From Ryuthela nishihirai (lineage: Eukaryota > Arthropoda > Arachnida > Araneae > Heptathelidae), in contig JAWZYU010000683.1 of NCBI GenBank assembly GCA_038380435.1, forward strand, positions 1 through 64,000: a stretch of 64,000 nucleotides of DNA, in the 5' to 3' direction. The position numbers were made by a program, and so were the translations under genes. Positions within the stretch are counted from its first letter, which is position 1, and each line of letters starts with the position of its first letter. This document shows, one piece after another, positions 1 to 9,710 of the stretch. The notes beneath the pieces are model-generated. The model worked only from the letters and a program-made list of their open reading frames with translations. It was not told where the DNA came from and searched no databases.

Positions 1-300
1 AATGTGTGTGTGTATATATATATACGTTTTATTTTATTCCAATTGTTATGGTATAATTATATCTATACATGGGGTACGCCAGTAACATACACTTTTCCAG
101 AAGGTACGTGAGGCCTAAAAGGTTTTGAGAACCACTGCTCTATTATATATACATAAAGTTCAAAGATATGACGTCATAAGACTAAAGTTACCAAAGTCAA
201 TAGTAGAAGACAAAAAATACCAAAATGTCTTAAAAACTTAATATTGTTAGAATAAAAAGTGATGTAAATCACAGTAAAATAGTGTAGAAATTTTGTATGT
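1..300. other. TG/TA microsatellite then unassigned DNA
   Basis: The window opens with a short (TG)n(TA)n run to about position 26. The rest is AT-rich with no motif I recognise. Confidence 0.6.
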
Positions 301-301
301 A

Positions 302-371
302 TCATACCCTGTGCAGGTTAAATAAAACGTTGGATGGGAGGTTACCATCTGTCTCATATCAGCTGTTCCAT
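302..371 (+). mobile_element. SINE-B internal fragment
   Basis: Matches the middle of SINE-B, from the 'accctgtgcacgttaaag' segment to the 'cagctgttcca' segment. The same fragment recurs inverted at 32433-32520. Confidence 0.7.
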
Positions 372-481
372 TATTTAGATATGGTTATTTGTGTTATTAA
401 GATCTTTCCGGGAGTCTTCGAAACGATACTTAGGAGTCATTTCTGCATACAAGTTTATTCTGCAGTCATTCTGCAAATAAG

Positions 482-612
482 TCATCTGTCTCCCAACAGC
501 TGTTCCAGTGAGGCTCCTCCCCCAACCTTCTCTGAACCTTCATGGTCCTCGTGACCATGCCGTTAAGCCCATTGTCTACCAAAAAAATGCCGATCACATG
601 TAAAACTACCAA
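482..612 (+). mobile_element. SINE-B 3' part inside repeat L
   Basis: Runs from 'tctcccaacagctgttcc' to the degraded tail '..atgtaaaactacc'. It sits at the same place in all three long L copies (8786-8915 and 45413-45540), so it predates their amplification. Confidence 0.75.
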
Positions 613-789
613 CTCTGAGCGCTATATGATATCATATGCATTTTATTCTATGCAATTCCAGTCAGATATTCAAATTGATTATGTTTACATTTAAAAGCAT
701 CCAGCTTACCAAGAGGTTTATTCGTATGCATCACAGCGTATTCCTGCTATTATATTCTCTAAAAATTGTTTCAGGATGTTTCTCAACAT

Positions 790-993
790 TTAATAATAAA
801 TAAATAAATAAATACCCCCTCAAGCAGCTGCTTACCACAGAGGTGTGACAGGAGCCTGTCAGTGTCATATGCCACAGTAGAAGGTCTGAGAGGATGGCAC
901 GCCCTCAGCAGAAAAACGACACAAAACAGCCATGCCGTACCCGGGACTCGAACCCAGGTGTCTTAGATCAGTAGCCAAGCGCGCTAACGACTC
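790..993 (-). mobile_element. SINE-A, embedded in all L copies
   Basis: Tail (AAATA-type repeats, then 'ccccctcaagcagctgctt') is on the left; the tRNA-like head with B box 'ggactcgaacccagg' is on the right. It is present at the same site in copies 2 and 3, and its head is next to the partial copies at 33.8 and 44.8 kb, so it travels with the repeat. Confidence 0.85.
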
Positions 994-1200
994 AAATTAA
1001 AAAAAAATAAATAAATCCTTCTTAAAAAACAATAGGAATAATCTAATTCAATGCACCCAATTCCCGAGAAAACCGTGTAAAAAAATAAACCTTTAAAAAA
1101 AAAATACAGTGCATATGAAAAAATAGATATGAAAATCTTTAAATATTCATTTGATTTTTATTAATTTAAATACATTTTTAATTATATAAATGTTACTTAT

Positions 1201-1406
1201 AGCCGTCCCATGGCCGAGTGGTTAGCGCGCTTGGCTACTGATCTGAGGGACCTGGGTTCGAGCCCCGGATAAGGCATGGTTGTATGTGTTGTTTTTCTGC
1301 TGAGGTCCTGCCATCCTCTCAGACCTTCTACTATGGCATATAAACTGACAGGCTCCTGTCAGACCTCTGTGGCAAGCAGCTGCTTGAGGGGGTATTTTTA
1401 TTATTA
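1201..1406 (+). mobile_element. SINE-A, full copy with 8-bp TSD
   Basis: Complete head: 'tggccgagtggttagcgcgc' resembles the 5' half and A box of tRNA-Ser, followed by a B box 'gggttcgagcccc'. The body contains 'ctgacaggctcctgtcag', a self-complementary hairpin, and the end is 'aagcagctgcttgaggggg' plus TTATT repeats. The duplication 'ttacttat' flanks it (1193-1200 and 1407-1414). Copy 2 of L has the same insertion; copy 3 (near 46110) and the inverted copy near 12672 keep an uninterrupted site. Confidence 0.9.
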
Positions 1407-3134
1407 TTACTTATCTCGTATAAAAATGTAAGTTAAAATAGAGTGACGGCATGAGAAATAAGTGAACTCGTAAAATTAGTGCTGCCTGTGAATACTGGTT
1501 AATAATAAAGTAGGAAAAACACAGAGATGACGTAAGGAGTACTGTTTCGTTGTGTTGCCAGTAGATTTTGCATAATATATATTACAGCCACGTTGAAGTT
1601 TTAAAAATGCTTTTCTTAATCGTAACAATGTTCCTATTTAAGGTATATTTTTATATTATGTTTCGATCATCTCAGATACGTAAGATGCATTTTTATTTTT
1701 CTACCTACAGAGAAGAAAAATGGTTATATAAAGTTTCGGAGAAGTATAGACGAAACATTGTGAAGCCGTAATAAAAGTTGGAAATTTTAGTGAATTCACT
1801 TATTTCCGATGCCTTAAAACCTTTAAAAAAAAAAAAATTTACAGTGCATATGAAAAAAATAGATATGAAAATCTTTAACTATTAATTTTATTTTTATTAA
1901 TTTAAACACATTTTTCATTATATAAATGTTACTTATCTCGTATAAAAGTGGAAGTTAAAATAGGAAAATGGCGGATTATGAGAAATAAGTCAACTCCTAA
2001 AATTAGTGCTGCCTGTGAATACGGATTAAACGATAAAGTAGGAAAAACACCGAGATGACGTCAGCAGTACTGTTTTGTTTGTGTTGCCAGCAGATTTTGT
2101 ATAATATATTACACGCAGTTAAAGTTTTAGAAATGCTTTTCTTAATCATGATAATGTTGCTTACCTAGACAGCAACCATTTATACGTTTACGAACTGTTA
2201 AAGCTTTGGAAATTCCGGTTTTTGAAAAGTCGTTTCCGGTAAAAACTTGGGTTTTTGCGAGTAATCTCAAGATTAATATTATTTTTTTTGCCCAGAAATG
2301 AAAATTAAAAGTTATGCGCACGTCGTGGTGTAATAAGATAGAAAAATAGGAATGGATTGGCATCGCACCTAAAGGGTTTTGCCGAACGTTTTCAGTGTTT
2401 TAAAATTTACGTTTATGGTGAATAAATATTTCGTTCTAGAGTGAATGGTGGGGTAAAACTTATTTATTGAGAGATGAATTAAACAGTTGCAATTATATTT
2501 CTATAAATAGGAATTGACCACGAAATATTTGTGTTGACACGAAATAGGGTTCCCATTAATTGTAGCTATGGAAATGAAATACGTTATTTGCGTTTTTAGG
2601 GTTAAGAACGATAGGATAATTTTACAAATGCCGAGATGGAAAATAATTATTCGGTGGAATACACTAATTATTTTATGAAGAGTAAAACTGAAATCTAAAC
2701 GTGATTTGAAGTTTCATGTCAACTTTGCGTTTAATATTTTGTTTTTTGCGTGTTAAATATTCCAGCGTTCGTGATTTATATATTACGGCAACCAACGTTT
2801 TTATATTCGATATTACACGTAGGTCGTACAGATGTGAGCGATATCTAATGCAAATGACATCGAATAAGATATTTTGCTACTAAGGTATTATGCCAATGTC
2901 ACCTTTCATTTCGTCCATCAGATAGGTATTGTGAGTGACTTCAGGAGAAAATATGATTTGGAAAATGTATTGAACTGAATAATCAACTGTGATTTCACAA
3001 TATAGTTTTGTTGTATGGCTTTCACGAGACGCTGATAATGCTTGTCCTCTTCACATTATAGAAATTATGCTGTAAAGCAACCGCGTTGCTGATGTCATCT
3101 CTGTGTTTTCTCCAATTTCTTATTATTAAGGCGC

Positions 3135-3286
3135 AGCCCCCGGTAAGGCATGGATGTTCGTGTTGTTTCTGCTGAGGTCCTGCCATCCTCTCAGATCTAC
3201 TGTGGCATATTAACTGACAAGCTCCTGTCAGACCTCTGTGGCAAGCAGCTGCTTGAGGGGGTATTTATTATTATATTTATTATTTA
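3135..3286 (+). mobile_element. SINE-A, head-truncated
   Basis: Begins at 'cccccggtaaggcatgg', just after the B box, and runs to the TTATT tail. The tRNA-like head is lost. Confidence 0.8.
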
Positions 3287-3439
3287 CACATATTTTAGTT
3301 TGCTTATTTATGGCAATACGTAGCTCTTACACGGTACACGTGGGATATTTTATCCTTTAACAAGTCTAGGCAGGGAAAGTTTTCGTTATTCGATTAACTT
3401 TGGTTATTTGATGGCGATCCCCACTGCTACGTTATGTTG

Positions 3440-3820
3440 GGTTGTTTTACCTCTGAGCGGCACTTTTTTGCACACCATGGGCTAAATGGCCAGGTCACAT
3501 AGACCCCAAAGGCTCGGAGAAGGTTGGGGGAGGGGACCCACTGGAAACAGCTGTTGGGAGACAGATGGTAGCCTCCCGTCAAGGCCATCCAGCGTGTTCT
3601 TTAACGTGCGCAGGGTATGGCTCTCCCGCACACGGGGCCACGGCTTAACGTCCCATCCGACGGACGGCAGCATTTCCAAGTCCATCGGTGTCCCCTACTG
3701 ACCGTGGGCAAGGCGGGGAATTTTGCGGAGATAAATCTCAACGCTGACCCAGCTGGGACTCGAACCTGGGAACTACAGATTACGAGCCTGCCGCGCTACC
3801 GACTGAGCCACCCCCGCCCC
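3440..3820 (-). mobile_element. SINE-B, full copy with 11-bp TSD
   Basis: Full-length copy reading right to left. It is flanked by 'acgttatgttg' at 3429-3439 and 3821-3831. The paralogous site in repeat L copy 3 (about 47800-47812) is uninterrupted there, giving an empty-site control. Confidence 0.9.
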
Positions 3821-4095
3821 ACGTTATGTTGAATAATATTCGTTCCTGTAATATTCATTAAATGGCTTCGGCCAGGTACGAGAAATGGTGAGAAAGGAAG
3901 CTTAAAGAAACAGAACTTTGTTGCGGATATGGAGAGGTGTCACTTCCTTCGAAGTCGGAAAACAATTAAATCAACAATGCTATTTTCAGACGTCAGCAAA
4001 GAATTATTACGATTACTTTCAAACAGTATACAGTTAATGAAATCTGTTGAAGTGAAACGTACGTAGTACCGTCGACATTTTTCAGTTTTCTTCTA

Positions 4096-4163
4096 GGCGC
4101 GCTGGCAACGTGCATGGCGCTAATGAAAAAACAAAAAGGCGATGCAGAAGGCAGGCAAAAGAC
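4096..4163 (+). repeat. Short dispersed segment shared with 23.7 kb
   Basis: About 65 bp starting 'gcgctggcaacgtgcatgg' recurs nearly unchanged at 23665-23730, each time next to a SINE. I cannot assign it to a family. Confidence 0.6.
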
Positions 4164-4540
4164 CTGCCTACCTCTGAACGGCACTTTTTTGCACACCATG
4201 GGCCAAATGGCCAGGTCACATGGACCCCGAAGGGTGAGAGAAGGTTGGGGGAGGGGACTCACTTGAACAGGTGTTGTGAGACAGATGGTAGCCTCCCGTC
4301 AAGGCCATCCAGCGTGTTCTTTAACGTGCACAGGGTATGTCTCTCCCGCACACGGGGCCACGGTTTAACGTCCCATCCGACGGACGGCGCCCTTTCCAAG
4401 CCCATCGGTGTTCCCTACTGACAGTGGGCAGGGCGGGGAATTTTGAGGAGAAAAATCTGAACGCTGAACCAGCTGGGAGTCGAACCTGGGAACTACAGAT
4501 TACGAGCCTGCCGCGCTACCGACTGAGCCACCCCGCCCCC
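4164..4540 (-). mobile_element. SINE-B, nearly full length
   Basis: Complete from tail ('acctctgaacggcac') to head ('ctaccgactgagccacccc'). It abuts repeat M directly on the right; no clear target duplication seen. Confidence 0.85.
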
Positions 4541-5690
4541 GTCTCCACGGTGTCAGATTGTTAATAAAACCAGTGAAGTTTGATAATTAAATTAATAAAT
4601 CCCAGTTATTTAAGCTGAAACGTTATAGTGGAATTGTATGTAATTTCCGGCTTTGATATTTAATTGCATTCGCATATATTAAATATTAACGTTTATGAAA
4701 TATTGTAATATTACTATTAATCATTGCTAACTGTAGTTCGATTCTTGTGTAGGTAAAATTTACGTGGTGTATGAACTTTATTCTAAATATACGTAATAAA
4801 ATATATTATGGAAAAGAAGAAATGAATTGAGAGTAAAATTTGACACTGAAGTCAAAGCGAATATATGGTTGCTATCGTAACTAAGGGCGCCACGTGTGAA
4901 GCTATCTAGGTGCACGTGCCATTGTAACATATTTGACCAATCGTAGAAGAGGAACACGAACAACCGTTAGGAGAGGCGGGAAGAAGCAAATATTTCGTTA
5001 AAACAAAATTAACGCCACCTAGAGGAATTTATTTCATTTAGCAATAATTGTCGTACGTGTGAATTTAATTAAGTACATAAGTTATATATATGCATTCATG
5101 TTTCAAAACTTTAATGAACACTATTTGAATATTACCACATATAGTATGCTGAAATATAAATTTAGGACACTTTTTTGGGTGAGGGGAAATGTGAATTTTT
5201 TTTTTTGTTACGGTTCAACTTATTTGGACTTCCGACCTGAAATTTCGCACTGCAAACTGGACCTTAACCTGAAACTTTCTGTGAAAATTTCGAGCGTGTA
5301 CATTGATTTCACCGATGAGTTATGACTGCCAGAGACAGGTAGTAAATGACACTCCGCAACTCGCTAAGTTATGACGCTGTATTCCGTATCATCTCATTGG
5401 GATAAAATTTACGAACAGTAATAGGTTTTAAAACACAAAAAAATACCCTTGATAATTAAGAGACATTAGAAAAACTATTTTATTTTACTACTTCAATTGA
5501 TGCAGTATTTAATTAGTAACGCAAGTTCTGATGTTTAATAGCAGCGAAATCTGTTTATTTAGTCTGAAACCCTAAAAGAAACAAGTTTAAAGGAAGGGAG
5601 AATGGAATAATGTACCTTTCATTGGGCACAGCGATAAATATGTTTCGGTTTCCATTTCTATTTAACTACGGAACTCATAAAGAATCCTCA
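4541..5690 (+). repeat. Repeat M, copy 1
   Basis: About 1.15 kb, nearly colinear with 29755-30892 and, for its first 680 bp, with 49925-50605. Starts 'gtctccacggtgtcag'. No coding potential beyond a 61-codon minus frame kept in all copies, which is expected of recent copies. Flanked by SINE-B pieces in opposite orientations. Confidence 0.85.
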
Positions 5691-5762
5691 GCGTTGAGAT
5701 TTATCTCCGCAAAACTCCCCGCCCTTCCCACGGTCAGTACTGGACACCGATAGGCTTGGAAT
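5691..5762 (+). mobile_element. SINE-B internal fragment
   Basis: Only the stretch from 'agcgttgagatttatctcc' to 'ggacaccgataggcttgg' is present; head and tail are missing. The same fragment ends repeat M copy 2 at 30893-30963. Confidence 0.75.
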
Positions 5763-6640
5763 ACAACATTCACAATATAAAATTATCCATAACAGCAACA
5801 TAATTTTAACGAATTTCTGTATTACAGACTACACAGGGATTAAGTGCTTAGCCGAGGAGTCATTTCATACCCTAAACATTTAACCTCTAATGATTATTTT
5901 ATTTCCTAATCCTAAGAGGCTTAACGTGTTAGGGAAAAGAGTGAAAATATGTTCATAAATATAATAAAGGAATAAAAAAACACCCCCTCAAGCAGCTGCT
6001 TGCAACAGCGATCTAACAGGAACCTGTCAGTTTACCCGACATAGTCGAAGATCTGTGAGGGTGGTGACCCCTTTAATTACTTTAATACGCCATATATTAG
6101 ATATGCGTTTGGTTGGGTTGTTTCATCTCTGAACGGTAGTTATTTGCACACAAGGGTCTAAATGGCGACGTCATAAAGAACCAGAGGGATCAGTTTAGGT
6201 TGCGGGAAGGTGACCGAATGTTATGAGACAGATGAAAAAATAGCAGATTGGTTCCAGACGTGAAAAAAAAGAACATACCCCCTCAAGCAGCTGCTTCCCA
6301 CAGAGATCTGACAGGAAGCTGTCAGTTTATATGCCATAATAGGTCTGTGAGGATGGCAGGACCTCACACAAAAAAGACACATACGTCCATGCCTTACCCG
6401 GGACTCGAACCCAGGTCCCTTAGACGTGAAAACCGAATACAAATGAGTTGTTTTCAAACAAGTGATATCAAAATCTTGAAGTCTTTATTTCATTTTTATT
6501 AATTTTAAGACATTTTTAATATTATAAACTTAGTAGTTTTCAAATTAAAACCAACCGGTTTGGTTTTAAAGAAAAGAAATATATAAAGAATTCTTCAATA
6601 TTTTTTGGGTTTTTTTTATCTCTGTAGTTTTTTTTGACTC
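5763..6640 (+). repeat. Repeat N, copy 1
   Basis: About 0.85 kb that recurs inverted at 11380-12165 and, split in two, at 31980-32470 and 33000-33285. It is a composite: a SINE-A tail (5980-6072), a SINE-B tail (6114-6234), a SINE-A (6276-6421) and an AT-rich end with 'accggtttggttttaaag'. Confidence 0.8.
6267..6421 (-). mobile_element. SINE-A, 5'-truncated, with 11-bp TSD
   Basis: Tail on the left, head cut just beyond the B box. Flanked by 'agacgtgaaaa' at 6256-6266 and 6422-6432. The inverted N copy at 11.6 kb has the same insertion and flanks. Confidence 0.8.
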
Positions 6641-6667
6641 AGTCGGTAGCGCGCTAGGCTCGTAGTG
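6638..6667 (+). mobile_element. SINE-B head fragment
   Basis: 'ctcagtcggtagcgcgctag' and 'gctcgta' match the first about 30 bases of SINE-B, then the sequence switches to the 5S-derived element. Confidence 0.65.
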
Positions 6668-6794
6668 GAATGGAACCCGGCGACCGACGCAGAATGAATT
6701 TGGCTAATATTCTAGGAGTACAGCGCTTGGGGGAAAAAAATTGCCAACTGCACACGGTGTTCCCAGGTGGTCACCCTCCCAAGTACTGACCGCG
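6668..6794 (-). mobile_element. 5S rRNA-derived SINE
   Basis: On the minus strand, 'ggtcagtacttgggagggtg' followed by 'accacctgggaacaccgtgt' matches the 3' third of metazoan 5S rRNA ('AGTACTTGGATGGGTGACC', 'CCTGGGAACACCG'). It is followed by a non-5S body with 'agcgctgtactcctagaatatt' split by a T-run. The same 5S part plus body occurs at 27940-28105, which marks it as a 5S-headed SINE (SINE3 type) rather than a 5S gene. The 5' half of 5S is missing. Confidence 0.75.
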
Positions 6795-7621
6795 AGGGGA
6801 CACACTGGACAGCTGTAGGAGACAAATGGCAGACTCCACTCAAGGTCATCCAGCGTGTTCTTTAACGTTGGGTAGTTTTACCTCTAAACGGCACTTTTTT
6901 TGCATGCAATGAGCTGAATGGTCAGGTCACAAGGACCCTGAAGGCTCAGGGAAAGGGGACACACTGGACAGCTGTAGGAGACAGATGGGAGACTCCAGTC
7001 AAGGCCGTCCAGCGTGTTCTTTTAACGTTCGGTAGTTTTACCTCTAAACGGCACTTTGTTTGCATAGAATAGGCTGAATGGCCACGCCACAAGGACCCTG
7101 AAGTCTCAGGGAAAGTTGAGGGAAAGGGGACACACTGGACAGCTGTAGGAGACAGATGGGAGACTCCAGTCAAGGCCGTCCAGCGTGTTCTTTAACGTTC
7201 GGTAGTTTTACCTCTAAATGGCACTTTGTTTGCATAGAATAGGCTGAATGGCCACGCCACAAGGACCCTGAAGGCTCAGAGAAAGTTGAGGGAAAGGGGA
7301 CACACTGGACAGCTGTAGGAGACAGATGGGAGACTCCAGTCAAGGCCGTCCAGCGTGTTCTTTAACGTTCGGTAGTTTTACCTCTAAACGGCACTTTGTT
7401 TGCATAGAATAGGCTGAATGGCCACGCCACAAGGACCCTGAAGGCTCAGGGAAAGGGGACACACTGTACAGCTGTAGGAGACAGATGGGAGACTCCAGTC
7501 AAGGCCGTCCAGCGTGTTCTTTAACGTTCGGTAGTTATACCTCTAAACGGCACTTTGTTTGCATAGAATAGGCTGAATGGCCAAGTCACAATGACCTCGA
7601 AGGCTCAAAAGAAGTTGGGCG
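6795..7621 (-). repeat. Tandem array of SINE-B tails
   Basis: Five consecutive units, starting with 'aggggacacactgg' or a close variant at 6795, 6954, 7125, 7295 and 7454, and running into a sixth start at 7622. Spacings are 159, 171, 170, 159 and 168 bp. Each unit is the 3' part of SINE-B, from 'gttaaagaacacgctgg' to 'gaggtaaaac' on the minus strand. An 11-bp insert ('aaagttgaggg'-like) separates the 170- and 159-bp unit types. Confidence 0.9.
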
Positions 7622-7885
7622 AGGGGACCCATTGGAATAGTTGTTGGGAGACGAATGGTAGCCTGAAGGTAAGCCATCCAGTGCGTTCTTTAACGCGCAC
7701 ACAGTATGGCTCTCCGGCACACGGAACCATGGTTTAATGTCCCGTTAGGAAGACGGCGACGTTTACAAGCCAATCGGTGTCCTCTACTGACCGACGGCAG
7801 GGCGGGGAGTCTTACGGAGATAAATCTTAACGCTGACCCCAGCTGGAACTCGAACCCTGGAACTTAAGATTACGACAGGGCGCCA
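7622..7885 (-). mobile_element. SINE-B body and head ending the tail array
   Basis: Continues without a break from the array through 'tttacaagccaatcggtgtc' to the tRNA-like head 'gaactcgaaccctgg'. The array and this head therefore form one SINE-B with a multiplied tail. Confidence 0.8.
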
Positions 7886-7940
7886 AAAAATTTAATTTTC
7901 CTTCCGTGGTTTAAAATAAAATCCGAAATATATTCTTGTC

Positions 7941-8569
7941 CATTCCTTCGAAAAAGTATCCGAACAATGTGGTTGATTGGATTGCATTCGATTGTTTTAC
8001 CTCAGAACGGCACTTTTTTGCACACCATGGGCTAAATGGCCAGGCCACAAGGACCCCGAAGACTCAGAGATGGTTGGGTGAGGGGACCCACTGGAACAGC
8101 TGTTGGGAGACAGATGGTAGCCTCCCGTCAAGGCCATCTAGCGTGTTCTATAACGTGCACAGGGTATGGGCTCTCCCGCAAACGGGGCCACGGCTTAACG
8201 TCCCATCCGACGGACGGCGGCCTTTTCAAGCCCATCAGTGTCCCCTACTGACCGTGGCCAGGACGGGGAAATTTTGCAGTGATAAATCTCAACGCTGACC
8301 CAGCTGGGACTCGAACCTAGGAACTACAGATTACGAGCCTGGCGCGCTACCGACTGAGCCACCCCGTCCCCAATGTGGTTGATTGTAGAATTCAGGAAGA
8401 ATACCTGGCAACGATTTTTTTAGAAATTACTGATCTGACAACCTTCGCATACGTACAGGAAGGTTGCCAAATCATTAATTATTAAAAAAGAAATCGTTCC
8501 AGATTTTTTTCCTGAATTCTGTTCTGTAATCAACCATGGTGTTCGAATACTTTTTTGAGCGACTGTACA
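7941..8569. mobile_element. Tc1/mariner-like MITE split by SINE-B
   Basis: Ends are imperfect inverted repeats: the right end reads (minus strand) 'cagtcgctcaaaaaagtatt' then 'cgaacaccatggttgatt'; the left end has 'ttcgaaaaagtatccgaaca' then 'atgtggttgatt'. The start CAGTCGCTCAAAAAAGTATTCG is typical of Tc1/mariner termini, and a TA follows at the right end. Without the SINE it is about 235 bp with no transposase. Confidence 0.65.
7980..8370 (-). mobile_element. SINE-B, full copy with 15-bp TSD
   Basis: Flanked by 'caatgtggttgattg' at 7965-7979 and 8371-8385, which lies in the left arm of the MITE. Complete from 'ttttacctcagaacggcac' to the head. Confidence 0.9.
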
Positions 8570-8785
8570 TAAGGTTTGTTTTCTTCCTTTCTCTTTAATC
8601 GTGAAACTCACAATGTAACATTTATTAGTGAATATAAAACTTAGGTTTTCAACTGAAATAGATTTCATTGGTTATTTAGATATGGTTATTTGTGTTATTA
8701 AGATCTTTCCGGGAGTCTTCGAAACGACACTTAAGAGTCATTTCTGCAGATAAGTATAGTCTGTAGTCATTCTGCAAATAAGTCA

Positions 8786-8915
8786 TATGTCTCCCAACAG
8801 CTGTTCCAGTGAGGCCCCTCCCCCAACCTTCTCTGAGCCTTCGGGGTCCTCGTGACCTGCCCGTTTAGCCCATTGTCTACAAAAAAAATGCCGATCACAT
8901 GTAAAACTACCAACT
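8786..8915 (+). mobile_element. SINE-B 3' part inside repeat L
   Basis: Same insertion as 482-612. Confidence 0.7.
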
Positions 8916-9092
8916 CTGAGCGCTATATGATATCATATGCATTTTATTCTATGCAATTCCAGTCAGATATTCAAATTGATTGTGTTTACATTTAAAAGCA
9001 TCCAGCTTACAAAGAGGTTTATTCGTATGCATCACAGCGTATTCCTGCTATTATATTCTCTAAAAATTGTTTCAGGATGTTTCTCAACATTT

Positions 9093-9296
9093 AATAATAA
9101 ATAAATAAATAAATACCCCCTCAAGCAGCTGCTTACCACAGAGGTGTGACAGGAGCCTGTCAGTGTCATATGCCACAGTAGAAGGTCTGAGAGGATGGCA
9201 CGCCCTCAGCAGAAAAACGACACAAAACAGCCATGCCGTACCCGGGACTCGAACCCAGGTGTCTTAGATCAGTAGCCAAACGCGCTAACGACTCAA
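9093..9296 (-). mobile_element. SINE-A inside repeat L
   Basis: Same insertion as 790-993. Confidence 0.8.
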
Positions 9297-9504
9297 ATTA
9301 AAAAAAAATAAATAAATCCTTCTTAAAAAACAATAGGAATAATCTAATTCAATGCACCCAATTCCCGAGAAAACCGTGTAAAAAAATAAACCTTTAAAAA
9401 AAAAATACAGTGCATATGAAAAAATAGATATGAAAATCTTTAAATATTCATTTGATTTTTATTAATTTAAATACATTTTTAATTATATAAATGTTACTTA
9501 TAGC

Positions 9505-9710
9505 CGTCCCATGGCCGAGTGGTTAGCGCGCTTGGCTACTGATCTGAGGGACCTGGGTTCGAGCCCCGGATAAGGCATGGTTGTATGTGTTGTTTTTCTG
9601 CTGAGGTCCTGCCATCCTCTCAGACCTTCTACTATGGCATATAAACTGACAGGCTCCTGTCAGACCTCTGTGGCAAGCAGCTGCTTGAGGAAGTATTTTT
9701 ATTATTATTA
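9505..9710 (+). mobile_element. SINE-A inside repeat L
   Basis: Same insertion and flanks as 1201-1406; the tail reads 'gaggaagtattt' instead of 'gagggggtattt'. Confidence 0.85.

Larger units (their letters stand above)
371..4095 (+). repeat. Repeat L, copy 1
   Basis: Long dispersed repeat, close to identical over hundreds of bases to 8570-11193 and 45195-48065. It is interrupted by later SINEs at 1201-1406, 3135-3286 and 3440-3820. The stretch 1084-1560 recurs imperfectly at 1818-2110, so this copy carries an internal tandem duplication. It contains no long coding frame; a 67-codon frame at 1568-1771 recurs in copies 2 and 3 but is broken in the partial copy at 34 kb. The right part (3287-4095) is shared only with the 45-48 kb copy. 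Confidence 0.85.

Noticed and set aside
1202..1270. SINE heads as tRNA genes
   Set aside because: The heads lack a matching 3' acceptor strand and continue into SINE bodies; none in the window folds as a complete tRNA.
1568..1771. A 61-80 codon frame recurring in repeat L copies 1-3
   Set aside because: The copies are nearly identical at all positions, so conservation says nothing about coding; the older copy at 34.2 kb has it broken.
4778..4963. A 61-codon minus frame kept in the three M copies
   Set aside because: Same reasoning; non-coding repeat with low divergence and A/T-driven hydrophobic translation.
6795..7621. CRISPR-like or centromeric satellite array
   Set aside because: Units are contiguous without spacers and derive from SINE-B; eukaryotic context.
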